DNA from: Streptantibioticus parmotrematis
GTDB taxonomy: Bacteria > Actinomycetota > Actinomycetes > Streptomycetales > Streptomycetaceae
Length of the DNA: 64,000 nucleotides
Assembly: GCF_019890615.1 (NCBI RefSeq)
Contig: NZ_JAINVZ010000022.1
Coordinates: 1 to 64,000 of the forward strand
Direction of reading: 5' to 3'
In this document: one piece after another, positions 27,001-35,900 of the stretch
Position numbering within the stretch: position 1 is the first letter of the stretch
Layout: each line of letters opens with the position of its first letter
The notes under the pieces: generated by a model
What the model saw: only the letters and a program-made list of their open reading frames with translations
Databases searched by the model: none
What the model was told of the DNA's origin: nothing
Translations under genes and position numbers: made by a program

Positions 27001-27948
27001 CAGCGGCACGCGGTGCTGGTCGACCGGGTCACCGGCGAGGACTACACCCCGCTGCTGTACCTGTCGGACGAGCAGGCCCGGTTCAACGTCTACGACTCGC
27101 TGCTGAGCGAGTACGCGGCGATGGGCTTCGAGTACGGCTACTCGCTGGCCCGGCCCGAGGCGCTGGTGCTGTGGGAGGCGCAGTTCGGTGACTTCGTCAA
27201 CGGCGCGCAGAGCGTCGTCGACGAGTACGTCTCGGCGTCCGAGCAGAAGTGGGGCCAGACCTCCGGCGTCACGCTGCTGCTGCCGCACGGCTACGAGGGC
27301 CAGGGCCCGGACCACTCCTCGGCCCGCCCGGAGCGTTTCCTCACGCTGTGCGCGCAGAACAACATGACGATCGCGATGCCGACGCTGCCGTCGAACTACT
27401 TCCACCTGCTGCGCTGGCAGGTCCACAACCCGCACCACAAGCCGTTGATCGTCTTCACCCCGAAGTCGATGCTGCGGCTGAAGGCGGCGACCTCGAAGGT
27501 GGAGGAGTTCACCTCCGGCGGCTTCCGCCCGGTCATCGGCGACGACACGGTCAACGCGGACGACGTGCGCAAGGTGGTGTTCTGCTCCGGCAAGGTCTAC
27601 TACGACCTGAAGGCGGAGCGGGAGGCCCGCAAGGCGGACGACGTGGCGCTGATCCGCATCGAGCGGCTCTACCCGCTGCCCGGCGCGGAGATCCAGGCCG
27701 CGCTGGCGCCGTTCACCAAGGCGCAGAAGTTCGTGTGGGCCCAGGAGGAGCCGGCGAACCAGGGTGCCTGGCCGTTCATCGCGCTCAACCTGATCGACCA
27801 CCTCGACCTGGTGCTCGGCGCGGCGCCGGACAACGCGGACCGGCTGCGCCGGGTGTCGCGCCCGTCCTCCTCGTCGCCCGCGGTGGGCTCGGCCAAGCGC
27901 CACCAGCAGGAGCAGCAGCAGCTGGTGCGTGAGGTCTTCGAGATCTGA
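24088..27948 (+). CDS. kgd: Multifunctional 2-oxoglutarate dehydrogenase E1/E2 (KGD)
   Basis: 1286 residues from GTG 24088 ([10 protein letters not shown]); an in-frame GTG at 24061 lacks a ribosome site. Actinobacterial fusion: a short E1 N-terminal helix ([27 protein letters not shown]), an Ala/Pro/Lys linker (~68-165), an E2 acyltransferase domain with no lipoyl domain and the motif [11 protein letters not shown] (Asp379-His-Arg), then the thiamine-diphosphate E1 part ([50 protein letters not shown]). It decarboxylates 2-oxoglutarate in the TCA cycle; in mycobacteria it also makes 2-hydroxy-3-oxoadipate and is held by GarA. The 271-bp leader upstream has no gene. A strong terminator follows. 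Confidence 0.97.
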   Translation: MSSQSPNTSSVSTDPDGQGASPVAGFGANEWLVDEIYQQYLQDPNSVDRAWWDFFADYKPGADNSAATAAQPAQTAAAPAAAPKAPVSATAPAPSAPAQQTAQPAAPAPAKPAATQAAPAQAAPAQPAPAKPAPVPAPAAPAPAAAKPAAAKPAAEQPTGAAESGPEYVTLRGPAAAVAKNMNASLELPTATSVRAIPVKLLFDNRIVINNHLKRARGGKVSFTHLIGYAMVQALKTMPSMNHSFTEKDGKPTLVKPEHVNLGLAIDLVKPNGDRQLVVAAIKKAETLNFFEFWQAYEDIVRRARVGKLTMDDFTGVTASLTNPGGIGTVHSVPRLMPGQGLIIGVGSMDYPAEFQGTSQDTLNKLGVSKVMTLTSTYDHRVIQGAASGEFLRIMHQLLLGEGDFYDHVFESLRIPYEPVRWRQDIDAGHDDDVTKAARVFELIHSYRVRGHVMADTDPLEYRQRKHPDLDVTEHGLTLWDLEREFAVGGFAGKSLMKLRDILGVLRDSYCRTVGIEYMHIQDPKQRKWIQDRVERPHTKPERDEQLRILRRLNAAEAFETFLQTKYVGQKRFSLEGGESVIPLLDAVIDSAAESRLDEVVIGMAHRGRLNVLANIVGKSYAQIFREFEGNLDPKSMHGSGDVKYHLGAAGTFTGLDGEQINVSLAANPSHLETVDPVVEGISRAKQDIIGKAGTDFTVLPLQLHGDAAFAGQGVVAETLNMSQLRGYRTGGTVHIVINNQVGFTAAPAASRSSMYCTDVARMIEAPIFHVNGDDPEAVVRVARLAFEFRQAFNKDVVIDLVCYRRRGHNEADNPSFTQPLMYDLIDKKRSVRKLYTESLIGRGDITLEEAEQALQDYQGQLEKVFTEVREATQATPAEAPEPQTLPDFPVHVDTAISQEVVKRIAESQVNLPDRVTVHPRLLPQLQRRAASVEDGTIDWATGETLAFGSLLMEGTPVRLAGQDSRRGTFGQRHAVLVDRVTGEDYTPLLYLSDEQARFNVYDSLLSEYAAMGFEYGYSLARPEALVLWEAQFGDFVNGAQSVVDEYVSASEQKWGQTSGVTLLLPHGYEGQGPDHSSARPERFLTLCAQNNMTIAMPTLPSNYFHLLRWQVHNPHHKPLIVFTPKSMLRLKAATSKVEEFTSGGFRPVIGDDTVNADDVRKVVFCSGKVYYDLKAEREARKADDVALIRIERLYPLPGAEIQAALAPFTKAQKFVWAQEEPANQGAWPFIALNLIDHLDLVLGAAPDNADRLRRVSRPSSSSPAVGSAKRHQQEQQQLVREVFEI

Positions 27949-27961
27949 CGCGTGATGTGGT

Positions 27962-27998
27962 GAAGGAGGGGCGGGGCCGTCGGCCCCGCCCCTCCTTC
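27962..27998 (+). terminator. Strong terminator after kgd
   Basis: Arms 27962-27978 and 27982-27998 pair perfectly over 17 bases around a three-base loop (GTC), 13 bases after the kgd stop. It ends in TTCGTCGTT, a weak T-rich tail. It also separates kgd from the convergent NB-ARC gene. Confidence 0.9.
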
Positions 27999-28029
27999 GT
28001 CGTTCCAGCCGTTCTTCGTGCTGGCCGGG

Positions 28030-31017
28030 CTAGCCGGGCTGCGGTTCGAAGTCCCAGTACGGGCGCTTCCTGCGGCGCACCGACTGGGTGTGCGGGTGCT
28101 GCGGGCCGAGGGTCTCGGCGAGTTGCTGGAGGGTCTCGGTCTCCACCTTGGACGCCTCCTGGGTGCGCCGCAGCGCGCGCAGGTCGTCGGCGAGCGCGGC
28201 CCGGCAGGACAGGGTGAGCGGGTGGGTCTCGCCCAGCGAGGTCTTGGCCAGCGTGACGGTCTCGCGGCTCAGTCGGAGGGCGCCCTCCTCGTCCCCGGCG
28301 AGGCTTCGGGCGCCGGAGGCGTTGAGCGCGCAGCCCAGCGTCCAGGGGTGGGCGGCGCCGACGGCCTCCGTCATGCCGTGCAGGGCGCGTTCCGCGGCGG
28401 CCAGCGCCTCGTCGCGTTCGCCGTACGCGCGCAGCACCAGGCCGACGTTGCCCTCGGTGCCGACGGTGAACGGGTGGCCGGGGCCGGTCAGTTCGCGGTA
28501 GCGCTCGGCGACGGTGGTGGCCAGCTCCCGGGCCCGGTCGAGGTCGCCGTGCTGCCGGATGAACGTCGCGTAGTCGGCCTGCACCAGCAGGGTGTCCGGG
28601 TGCCGGGGTCCCTGCCGCTGCACGCAGCGGTCCACCACGCCCGCCATCAGCGTGTGCGCCTGCGCGATGTCCCCGCCGCGGCGCAGGCACAGGGCGAGGT
28701 TGTGCTCGGCGAACAGCGACTGCGGGGTGTAGCGGTCCATGACCTGGCGCAGCACGCGGACGTTGAGCTCCTGGCGGGAGGTGGCCTCGGTGTAGCGGCC
28801 GAGCAGCCGCAGCGTCCAGGCGTAGCGCTGCGCGGACAGCAGGGTGCGGTGGTGGCGCGGGCGCAGCGCCCGTTCGCGCACCAGCAGGATGTCCCGGTGC
28901 GCGGCGAGCGATTCCTCGTAACGGCCCAGCAGGGCGAGGACGTTGGCGAGGTTGCTGCGGTCCTGCATGGTGCGCATCGACTCGGGGCCGAGGATCTCGC
29001 TCCAGGCGCGGACCGAGTCGGCGAAGATGTCGTGCGCCTCCTGGTAGGCGCCGAGGGCGACGAGCGTGCCGCCCAGGCCGTTCTTGGCGCGCAGCAGGTC
29101 GGGGTCGTCGGGGCGGCGTTCCGCGGACAGCTGCTCGACGACGGCCCGGCCCATCGCCTGCGCCTCCTGGTAACGCCCGGCGCGGCGCAGCATGTTGGCG
29201 TGCTGGTGGACCAGGACCAGCAGGTCGGGGTCGTCCGGGGCGAGCCGGGGGCGCCAGCGGGCCACGGCCTGCTCGCACAGCCGCAGGCCGGTGCGGCTCT
29301 CGCCGCGCACCCGCAGGTACTCCACGCAGTTGAGGACCAGTTCGCGGCTGCCGGGTTCGGTGCCGGACAGCACGCCCGCGGTCTCCAGGTGCGGCAGCAG
29401 TTCGGCGTAGCGGGCCCAGGAGCGGGTGTCGGTGGGGTTGCGGGGGTCGGCGTCGGCGAGCACCCGGGCGGCGACCGCGGCCAGGGTCTCGCGGCGGTCC
29501 TCGCTGAGGGTGGACAGCAGGAAGCCGTGGTAGAGCCGGTGCATGGCGACCTGGTCCACGAACGGCTCGGACTCGTGCGCCTCCACGTAGTCCATCCGCA
29601 CGGCCGTGGACTCCGAGAGCCTGCGCAGCGCGGTGTGCCAGCGGATGGGGTCGGCGGCGAGCGCGGCGAGGTGCTCGGGCAGGCTGTCGGGGCGGGCCGA
29701 CTCGATGAGCCGGACCGGGATGGCCTCCGGGGAGAACAGCCCGAGCAGGTGCAGCAGTTCGACGGTCTCGGGGTGCTTGTCCTGGAGGGTGTTGAGCGTT
29801 ATCGACCAGGTCGTCTGGAATCCCATCGGGTAGTCCGAGGAGATGCGGATGCCGATCTGGTTGGCCTCGCCGCGCCGGATCAGCTCGATGTAGTCCTTGG
29901 CGGGCATGGGGTTGGCGGCGAGCCAGGCCGCGGTCTGGTTGAGCAGCAGCGGCAGGTCCTGGACGGCCTCGGCGAGCTGGTCGGCCTCCGGTTCGGTGAG
30001 CCGCTGCGCGCGGCGCCTGGCGTACGCGACGCTCTCCTCGCGCCGGAACGGCGCCACCTCGACCTCGGTGACGCTGCCGGCGGCGGCCCAGTCCTGGGTG
30101 AGGGTGGTGACGAGCACGTGGCCGTTGCCCTCGGGGACCAGGTCCTCGATCTGGGTGAGGTCGTCGGCGCTGTCCAGCACGATCAGCCAGCGGCGGTACG
30201 GGCGTCCGGTGCGCAGCGCCTCGTGCACCGCGCGGATGCGTTCGCCCAGCTCCTGGCCCGCGGGCAGGTCGAGGCGCGGGGCGAGGTCGGCGAACTGCTC
30301 GCGGGCGGTGGCGCGGTAGCCCGCGTTGGCCCACCACACGATGTCGTAGTCGTTGCCGAAGCGGTGCGCGTACTCGATGGCGATCTGGCTCTTGCCGACG
30401 CCGGAGATGCCGCGCAACGCGACCCGGGCGCCCTGCCTTCCGCCCTCCTCGAAGCGCCGGTGGATCTCCTCCAGCACCGCGTCGCGGCCGGTGAAGCGCA
30501 CGTTGCGGCGCGGTACGTTCCACACCGCCGGGGGGTCGTTGGGGAAGCGCGGGACGGCGGCGCCGGCCGGTTCGTCGGCCTGGGTCGCCGGGTCGATGCC
30601 GAGCCTGCGCAGTATCCGGCGGCGCGCCTCGTGCTCGTCGAGGTCGCGCAGGTCGACCGGGCGCAGCGCGGCGGCGGTGGGCGGCAGCGCGCGGGTCGCG
30701 ACGCTGACGGCGGCGAACCGCTCGGCGTCGGCGGGCACCACCTCCCCCAGCGCCTGCGTCCACTCGGTGTCGGTGCGCGGGCCGAGGGAGAAGTACCAGT
30801 CGTCCAGCACCAGCAGCACGCGCCCGGGCGCGGCGAGCAGGTCGCGCAGCGCGTCGGTCAGCGGCACGCTCAGCGGCGGGTCCCAGCGCAGCAACGAGGT
30901 CTGGTGGCCGAGGCGTTCGAGCTGGTGGGCGATCCAGGTCGCCCAGGGCCGGTTGTACCCGGCGTGGCTGATGGTGAAGTGGTCGGCTTCCTGCCCGTCC
31001 GACGTCCGCTGAGCCAT
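28030..31017 (-). CDS. fxsT: TIR-like / NB-ARC / tetratricopeptide protein (FxsT-like, FxSxx-COOH system)
   Basis: 995 residues from ATG 31017 (GGGGAGAG ribosome site). Residues ~10-135 are TIR-like (HFTISHAGYNRPWATWIAHQL), with Glu85 in DTEWTQAL where TIR NADases keep their catalytic Glu. Residues ~160-500 are an NB-ARC NTPase: Walker A GISGVGKS at 203-210, Walker B RWLIVLDSADD, LPLLLNQTAAWL. From ~510 onward are about ten TPR units (GRYEESLAAHRDIL, GDIAQAHTLMAGVV). This is the layout of the TPR protein of FxSxx-COOH RiPP systems and of STAND conflict proteins. It is the last gene of the 28-40 kb unit, 124 bp after the radical SAM gene. Confidence 0.88.
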   Translation of the reverse strand: MAQRTSDGQEADHFTISHAGYNRPWATWIAHQLERLGHQTSLLRWDPPLSVPLTDALRDLLAAPGRVLLVLDDWYFSLGPRTDTEWTQALGEVVPADAERFAAVSVATRALPPTAAALRPVDLRDLDEHEARRRILRRLGIDPATQADEPAGAAVPRFPNDPPAVWNVPRRNVRFTGRDAVLEEIHRRFEEGGRQGARVALRGISGVGKSQIAIEYAHRFGNDYDIVWWANAGYRATAREQFADLAPRLDLPAGQELGERIRAVHEALRTGRPYRRWLIVLDSADDLTQIEDLVPEGNGHVLVTTLTQDWAAAGSVTEVEVAPFRREESVAYARRRAQRLTEPEADQLAEAVQDLPLLLNQTAAWLAANPMPAKDYIELIRRGEANQIGIRISSDYPMGFQTTWSITLNTLQDKHPETVELLHLLGLFSPEAIPVRLIESARPDSLPEHLAALAADPIRWHTALRRLSESTAVRMDYVEAHESEPFVDQVAMHRLYHGFLLSTLSEDRRETLAAVAARVLADADPRNPTDTRSWARYAELLPHLETAGVLSGTEPGSRELVLNCVEYLRVRGESRTGLRLCEQAVARWRPRLAPDDPDLLVLVHQHANMLRRAGRYQEAQAMGRAVVEQLSAERRPDDPDLLRAKNGLGGTLVALGAYQEAHDIFADSVRAWSEILGPESMRTMQDRSNLANVLALLGRYEESLAAHRDILLVRERALRPRHHRTLLSAQRYAWTLRLLGRYTEATSRQELNVRVLRQVMDRYTPQSLFAEHNLALCLRRGGDIAQAHTLMAGVVDRCVQRQGPRHPDTLLVQADYATFIRQHGDLDRARELATTVAERYRELTGPGHPFTVGTEGNVGLVLRAYGERDEALAAAERALHGMTEAVGAAHPWTLGCALNASGARSLAGDEEGALRLSRETVTLAKTSLGETHPLTLSCRAALADDLRALRRTQEASKVETETLQQLAETLGPQHPHTQSVRRRKRPYWDFEPQPG

Positions 31018-31063
31018 GGGACTCTCCCCTCACCTCGCCGGTCGCGGCCCGCGGGCCGCTCGG

Positions 31064-31091
31064 GTTCCAACGGGGTTCCAACAGTTCCAAG
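31064..31091 (-). promoter_or_regulatory. Triple GTTGGAAC direct repeats upstream of the NB-ARC gene
   Basis: Read on the minus strand, GTTGGAAC occurs at 31082-31075 and 31071-31064, and CTTGGAAC at 31091-31084, spaced 9 and 11 bp. They lie 47-74 bp upstream of the ATG in a 124-bp gap. They may be operator half-sites, or GGAAC -35 elements of an ECF-type promoter. The same octamer recurs upstream of the MoxR gene. Confidence 0.45.
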
Positions 31092-31141
31092 GGTGGTCTT
31101 CGCACGATAGCCGAAGTGACCGGCGACCGGCCGACGCCACG

Positions 31142-32383
31142 TCAGATGACGTCCACCCGTGTGGAGTTCACCGCCGCCGGGGCGGCCGTCGGGGCCGCCG
31201 ACGCGCGCACGGTGTCGTGCGGCAGCGCGGACGACAGGGCGTGCGCGATGTGCCGGATCAGCCGTTCGAGGTCGGCGCAGTACACGGAGGGGTGGGCGAA
31301 TCCCGAGCCCTCGCGGTAGCGGTGCGCGTAGTTGCCGCCGCCGCACACCCGCACCACCGGGCAGCCCCGGCAGACGGCGGCGAGCGCGGCCGCGCCGAGC
31401 TGGCGGGCGGCGATGCCGGGGTGCGCCAGCGCCTCGTCGAAGCTGTGGTGGTGGACGTCGAGTCCGGTGACGGTGGCGCGGTCGTAGGCGACCTTGAGGG
31501 AGTCGATCTGGGCGATCGAGCCGTCGGTCTCCACGACCACGGCGACGGTGGGCGACAGGCCCACCGACTCGGTGGCGCTCGGCACGCCCAGCAGCAGGCC
31601 GACGATCTCGGTGAAGAGCCGCACGCGCGGGTGCGGCCGCTCGTCCGGGTCGCGGTTCCACCACAGGTCGAAGACGGCGGCGAGCCAGTCGCCGTACGGG
31701 GTGGCCGAGCGCGGGGCGTCCTCGGGGCGCGGCGGCGGGCTGGACCAGTTGGCGTGCGGCAGCAGCAGGTCGAGCCGGGGCGGGCGCAGCGCGAGCAGGG
31801 AGCGGTAGACCTCGGCGGGGTCGGCGCGCACGTCGACCGCGCACAGCAGTCCCGCGTACGCCTCGGGGTGCTCGGCCAGCAGCCGGGCGGCGCGGGAGGC
31901 GGCGGGCCAGGAGGGGCGTCCGGCGTGGTCGACGCGGTGGCGGTTGAGGGTGGCGGTGCCGCCGTCCAGGCTGATTCCGACGCCGATGCCCGCCTCGGTG
32001 AGCCGGGCGAGGGCGGAGCGGGTGAGCCGCGTGCCGTTGGTCTGCACGGCGGCGTGCACCACCCGGTCGGGGCCGACCGCCTCCCGGATCGCGGCGGTGT
32101 AGGCGAGCACCTCGCCGGGGCCGGACATCAGGGGTTCGCCGCCGTGCAGGTCGATGCGCAGCTCGCGCAGGCCGTGGGCGCGGGCGTGTTCGGCGACGCG
32201 TTGCGCGGTGCGGGCCATGGTGGCCTCGCTCACCCGCGCCGGGCGGTCCCGCCAGCCGGTGTCACGGCCGTGGTAGAGGCAGCAGTAGGTGCAGCTGAGG
32301 TTGCAGCGGCCCCGCACCTTGAGCACGAACTGCCGGAAGGGCGCGCGGGGCGCGAAGGGTACGAGGGGCACGGCTGCGGGCAC
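31142..32383 (-). CDS. fxsB: FxsB-like radical SAM/SPASM peptide maturase
   Basis: 413 residues from GTG 32383, chosen for GGAGGTGA five bases upstream. The radical SAM core has Cys27, Cys31 and Cys34 in GRCNLSCTYCCLYHGRD, with an extra Cys35 next to the third cluster ligand. LRIDLHGGEPLMS is the GGE SAM-binding motif and GVGISLDGG a later core strand. A C-terminal SPASM region follows (AAVCRGCPVVRVCGGGNYAHRY, VYCADLERL) for auxiliary clusters. FxsB relatives link an aromatic side chain to a nearby residue in a three-residue cyclophane. The candidate substrate peptide is encoded 203 bp upstream on the same strand. The extra Cys and the substrate's unusual end suggest a divergent subfamily. 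Confidence 0.9.
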   Translation of the reverse strand: MPAAVPLVPFAPRAPFRQFVLKVRGRCNLSCTYCCLYHGRDTGWRDRPARVSEATMARTAQRVAEHARAHGLRELRIDLHGGEPLMSGPGEVLAYTAAIREAVGPDRVVHAAVQTNGTRLTRSALARLTEAGIGVGISLDGGTATLNRHRVDHAGRPSWPAASRAARLLAEHPEAYAGLLCAVDVRADPAEVYRSLLALRPPRLDLLLPHANWSSPPPRPEDAPRSATPYGDWLAAVFDLWWNRDPDERPHPRVRLFTEIVGLLLGVPSATESVGLSPTVAVVVETDGSIAQIDSLKVAYDRATVTGLDVHHHSFDEALAHPGIAARQLGAAALAAVCRGCPVVRVCGGGNYAHRYREGSGFAHPSVYCADLERLIRHIAHALSSALPHDTVRASAAPTAAPAAVNSTRVDVI

Positions 32384-32586
32384 GGCGTCACCTCCTGTCC
32401 GGCGGGCATCCCCCGCTGTCGACCGTCGGCGGGCGGTCCCATGCCGGGCATCGCCGCGCGGCAGGCTGGAAAAACGTTTCGTGACCACAACTGACCGGTT
32501 AGGCACGCTCGTTGACTCAAAGCCTGACGATTTCGGCCAGCACTGCGACCGGATGTCCGCCCAACGCGTCCTCGTAGAGCGGGCGT

Positions 32587-32832
32587 TCAGTCCACCGCGC
32601 GCATGTCCGGGGCGTCCTCGTGGTACGCGGCGGCCTCGCCCGGCCTGCGGGAGCGGGCCGCGAGCCCGGGCAGCACGGCGGCGAGCGCCGGATGGCTGAC
32701 GCGCGGCAGCAGGTCGTCGAGGTCGACCCCGGTGAAGTCGGGGAGCGCCTCGCGGCTGGGGGCCGGGCCGTGGCCGGGTTCGGGGAGCGTCGCCCCGGCA
32801 CCGCCCGGCGCGGCGCCGACCGCATGGTTCAT
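32587..32832 (-). CDS. Putative cyclophane RiPP precursor (FxsA-like, FxSxx motif replaced)
   Basis: 81 residues from ATG 32832, with GAGGAG nine bases upstream. Residues 31-60 (PDFTGVDLDDLLPRVSHPAL...) match the leader style of FxsA peptides, which typically read 'D-SG-L-L...LA..L'. Typical FxsA proteins end in FxSxx-COOH; this one ends in YHEDAPDMRAVD, with Tyr70-His71-Glu72-Asp73. His-x-Asp and Tyr-x-Asp are known cyclophane sites in related triceptide families, so H-E-D is a candidate crosslink site. It lies between the vWA protein gene and the FxsB-like maturase. An open stretch in the next frame continues past its stop (see findings). Confidence 0.62.
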   Translation of the reverse strand: MNHAVGAAPGGAGATLPEPGHGPAPSREALPDFTGVDLDDLLPRVSHPALAAVLPGLAARSRRPGEAAAYHEDAPDMRAVD

Positions 32833-32850
32833 CACGCCGTACTCCTCACT

Positions 32851-32882
32851 GCCCGTCGAGCCGACCGCCCGTCGAGCCGACC
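32851..32882. repeat. Tandem 16-bp repeat in the leader of the precursor gene
   Basis: GCCCGTCGAGCCGACC occurs twice without a gap, at 32851-32866 and 32867-32882, 19-50 bp upstream of the precursor ATG in the 130-bp gap after the vWA gene. It may be an operator or a local duplication. Confidence 0.6.
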
Positions 32883-32962
32883 GGACCGGGATACCCCCGT
32901 GGTGGCCGCCGGGAAACCTCTCGCCCACTGTCGTCCCGTCCGTCCCGTCACCGCGCCGCCCG

Positions 32963-35900
32963 TCACACGGTGTCGCCCAGCGCCCGCATGCGCTCCAGCG
33001 TGGAGCGGGCCTGCGGTCCCCTGGCCGCGCCGGCGTGCTGCCACAGCGCCCAGGCCGCGCGGTACGACTCCAGGGCGCGCGCCGGGCCCGCCGTCTCCTC
33101 CAGGACCGTGCCCCGGCAGTGGTGGGCGCGCGCGCCGAGCAGTTGATCGCCCGCCGACGCCGCCTGCCCGGCCGCGCGGTGGTACGACTCGGCCGCCGCG
33201 TCCAGCCGTTCCGGGGCGCCCGAGGCGAGGCCGAGCAGCACGTCACCGCGCTCCAGCCACGCCTCGGCCGCCGTGGCCGGATCGGCGCGGGCCGGGTCGG
33301 CGGCGGCCCGCGCGGCGCGGGCGAGTATCCACTCGGCCTCGTGCAGGTCGGTCAGCGCGCCGCCCGCCTCGTTCCGGCGGCGCAGCGCCCGGCCGAACAG
33401 CAACCGCCGCTCGGCCAGCAGCGGATGGCTCTCCGGCGTCTGCGCCAGCGCCTCGCGCAGCACCCGCACCGCGTCGGTGGCCACCGCGATCCCGCCGCCC
33501 CGGCCCGCCCACTCCACCAGCACCCTGCCGCGGTCCACCAGCAGGTCGGCGCGGGCCGGGTCGTCGGTGGCCACCAGGCGCTGGGCGGCGGCCAACGCGT
33601 CGTCCGCCTCGGCGAGTTCGGTGACCCGGGCGGTGCGGGCGTAGCGGGCGGCGTGCGCGAGTCCGAGGCGGCGCAGGCACTCCAGCCGCAGATCGCCGTC
33701 GTCGTGCGCGCACCGCAACGCCCGCTCCAGGTCCTCCACGGCCTCCGGGGCGCCCTGGTCACCGGCGGCCATCGCACGGGCGGCGGCCAGGTCGAGCAGC
33801 GCGGCGACCCGCGAGGCGCGCTCCGGCGCCTCCTCGCTCGTCGCGTCGGCGTCCGCCACCGTCTCGAAGTCCGCCACCGCCTGGAGGGCGAACGCCCGCG
33901 CCTCGTCGGTGGCGTCCCGCCGCGTCGCGTCCTCGGACAGCGCCGACAGCAGCGCGCCGCGCACCGACAGCGGGCCGCGCGGCATCGGGGCGTCCGGCGG
34001 CCACGACTCCAGGACGACGTCCAGCAACGCCTGGGCGCCGTACAGGAGATGGCGGTCACCGGTGAGGGCGTAGCGCTCCCTCGCCACGTCCACCAGGCAC
34101 AACCGCGCCGCGAGCAGGTCGTCCGGCGCGCCCAGCAGCAAGTGTTCCGCGCGGGTCAGGCTCGCGTCGGCGTCGGCGAGGGAGCGCGCGGCGCCCGCGG
34201 AGTGCGGCGGCGACTGGCCCGCCACGACCCGCAGCACCCGGCCCAGCACCAGGTGCGCCCGGCCCGCCGCGGCGTCCGGCACCGCGGCCCGGTCCGCGAG
34301 TTCGGCGGCCGACCGCGCGGTGCGCTCCGCCTCGGCCAGCGCGTCGTCGCCCTGCCGCGCCTCCCACAGGCTCAGCAGGCACTCGGCGAGCAGCGTGCGC
34401 AGCGGGACGGTCCTGGCGGGCTGCCGTTCGTCGGCGGGCGCGGTGCGCAGCAACCGGATGGCCTCCCACAGGTCGCGGATCGTGCGCCGCTCGTGGAACT
34501 TCGCCAGCCGCTCGCGGGCCTCCTCCACCACCCGCCCCTGATGACCGAACGGCACCCCGCCCGACGGCACCGCCACCGCCGCCGGGTCCTGCCCGTACGC
34601 GTCGAGCACGGCCGGTCCCACGCCGCCGGGCTGGAAGCGGCGCAGCACCTTCTGCGGCACCTCGGCGAACGGCCGGGGCACCGGCACGCCGCCGCTCTCC
34701 CCCGGGTCGGGCGGCCCGCCCTCGCCGGAGAGGTAACCGACCACCATCGCGGGGAAGTTGCGCGCCCTGCGGCCGAACACCCGCTCCACGTACAGCGAGC
34801 AGTGCTTGAGCACGAGCGTCGCCTCGCCCAGGCCCAGCCGGCGCAGCAGCACCTCCTCCACGCCCGGCGCGAAGTCGTACCACGGCCCGCCCTCGCGGCG
34901 CAGGGTCTCCGCCGGGGTGTCCTCCTGCCGCAGCAGCAGCCCGCTGAGCAGCACCTCGGCCATCTCGATGGGTCCGGTCTGCGGCATCATCGCGCGCTGC
35001 ACCAGCTGCATCACCGGGTACGCGAGCGGCGCCGCCGACAGGTACACCGCCAGGTGCTGCGCGGCGGGCGAGGAGACCGCCTGGAAGTCCTGCACGAGTT
35101 GTTCCGCGGTGCGCTCGCGGCGCGGCGGCGGCGCGGCGCCGACGTGCCGGTCGTGCACCCAGGCCGCGGCGGCGTCGAGGGTGGCCAGGGTGGTGCCGGA
35201 CACCGCGTGCGCCCAGGCGCCCAGCGCGCCCCGGGTCGGCGACAGCACCGGCACCGCGAGCGCCCCCGGCGAGTGTTCCGGCGAACGGCGCCTGCGGGGC
35301 AGGAACTCCAGGCGACCGCCCGCCGCGGACGTCCCGCGCAGCACGCCGGGCTCGGCGGGCAGCAGCGTGCGCCGCCACATGCGCTGCGGCAGCGGCTGGA
35401 GCACCGCGACCGGGCCGGTGCGCGCCCACCGGTGCAGCAGCCGCTGCGCCGCGCCGCGCCGCCACAGCAGCCCGGAGCAGTCGCTGAGCAGGAGCGTGAC
35501 GGTGCGCCCGGTCGGGTCGCGCAGCCGGTCGGCCGGGGAGAGCGTCTCGTCCCCGCCGCGTCCCGCCGCCACCCCCGGTTCGCCGTCGGGCCGCGGGCGC
35601 AGGTAGTGCACGGCGACGTCGCGGAACGCGCCGACCTGCTCGCAGACCAGCCGCAGTTCCTCCAGCATCTGGTCCCAGACCACCATCGACGGCGAGTCGT
35701 CCATGACCAGCAGCAGCCGCGCGTCGCGCCGCCTGACCTCGCGGAAGACCGGCAGTATGTGGCCGCTCCTGGCGCTGGTCTCGGCGGTCGCCATCTCGTC
35801 CAGCTCGCTGCCGCGGCGCGCCCTGACGTGCGGCCGGTAGCGTTGCAGGGGACGCAACGCCCGCTCCAGCGGCAGCAGTTGGGGGAACGCGTTGGCGACC

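Noticed and set aside
24094-27903. A 1269-residue open frame antisense to kgd
   Set aside because: Same cause: the antisense frame of a strongly biased gene, lacking any recognisable domain.
28018-31110. A 1030-residue plus-strand open frame across the NB-ARC gene
   Set aside because: Shadow of the minus-strand gene, which has TIR, NB-ARC and TPR motifs and a good ribosome site.
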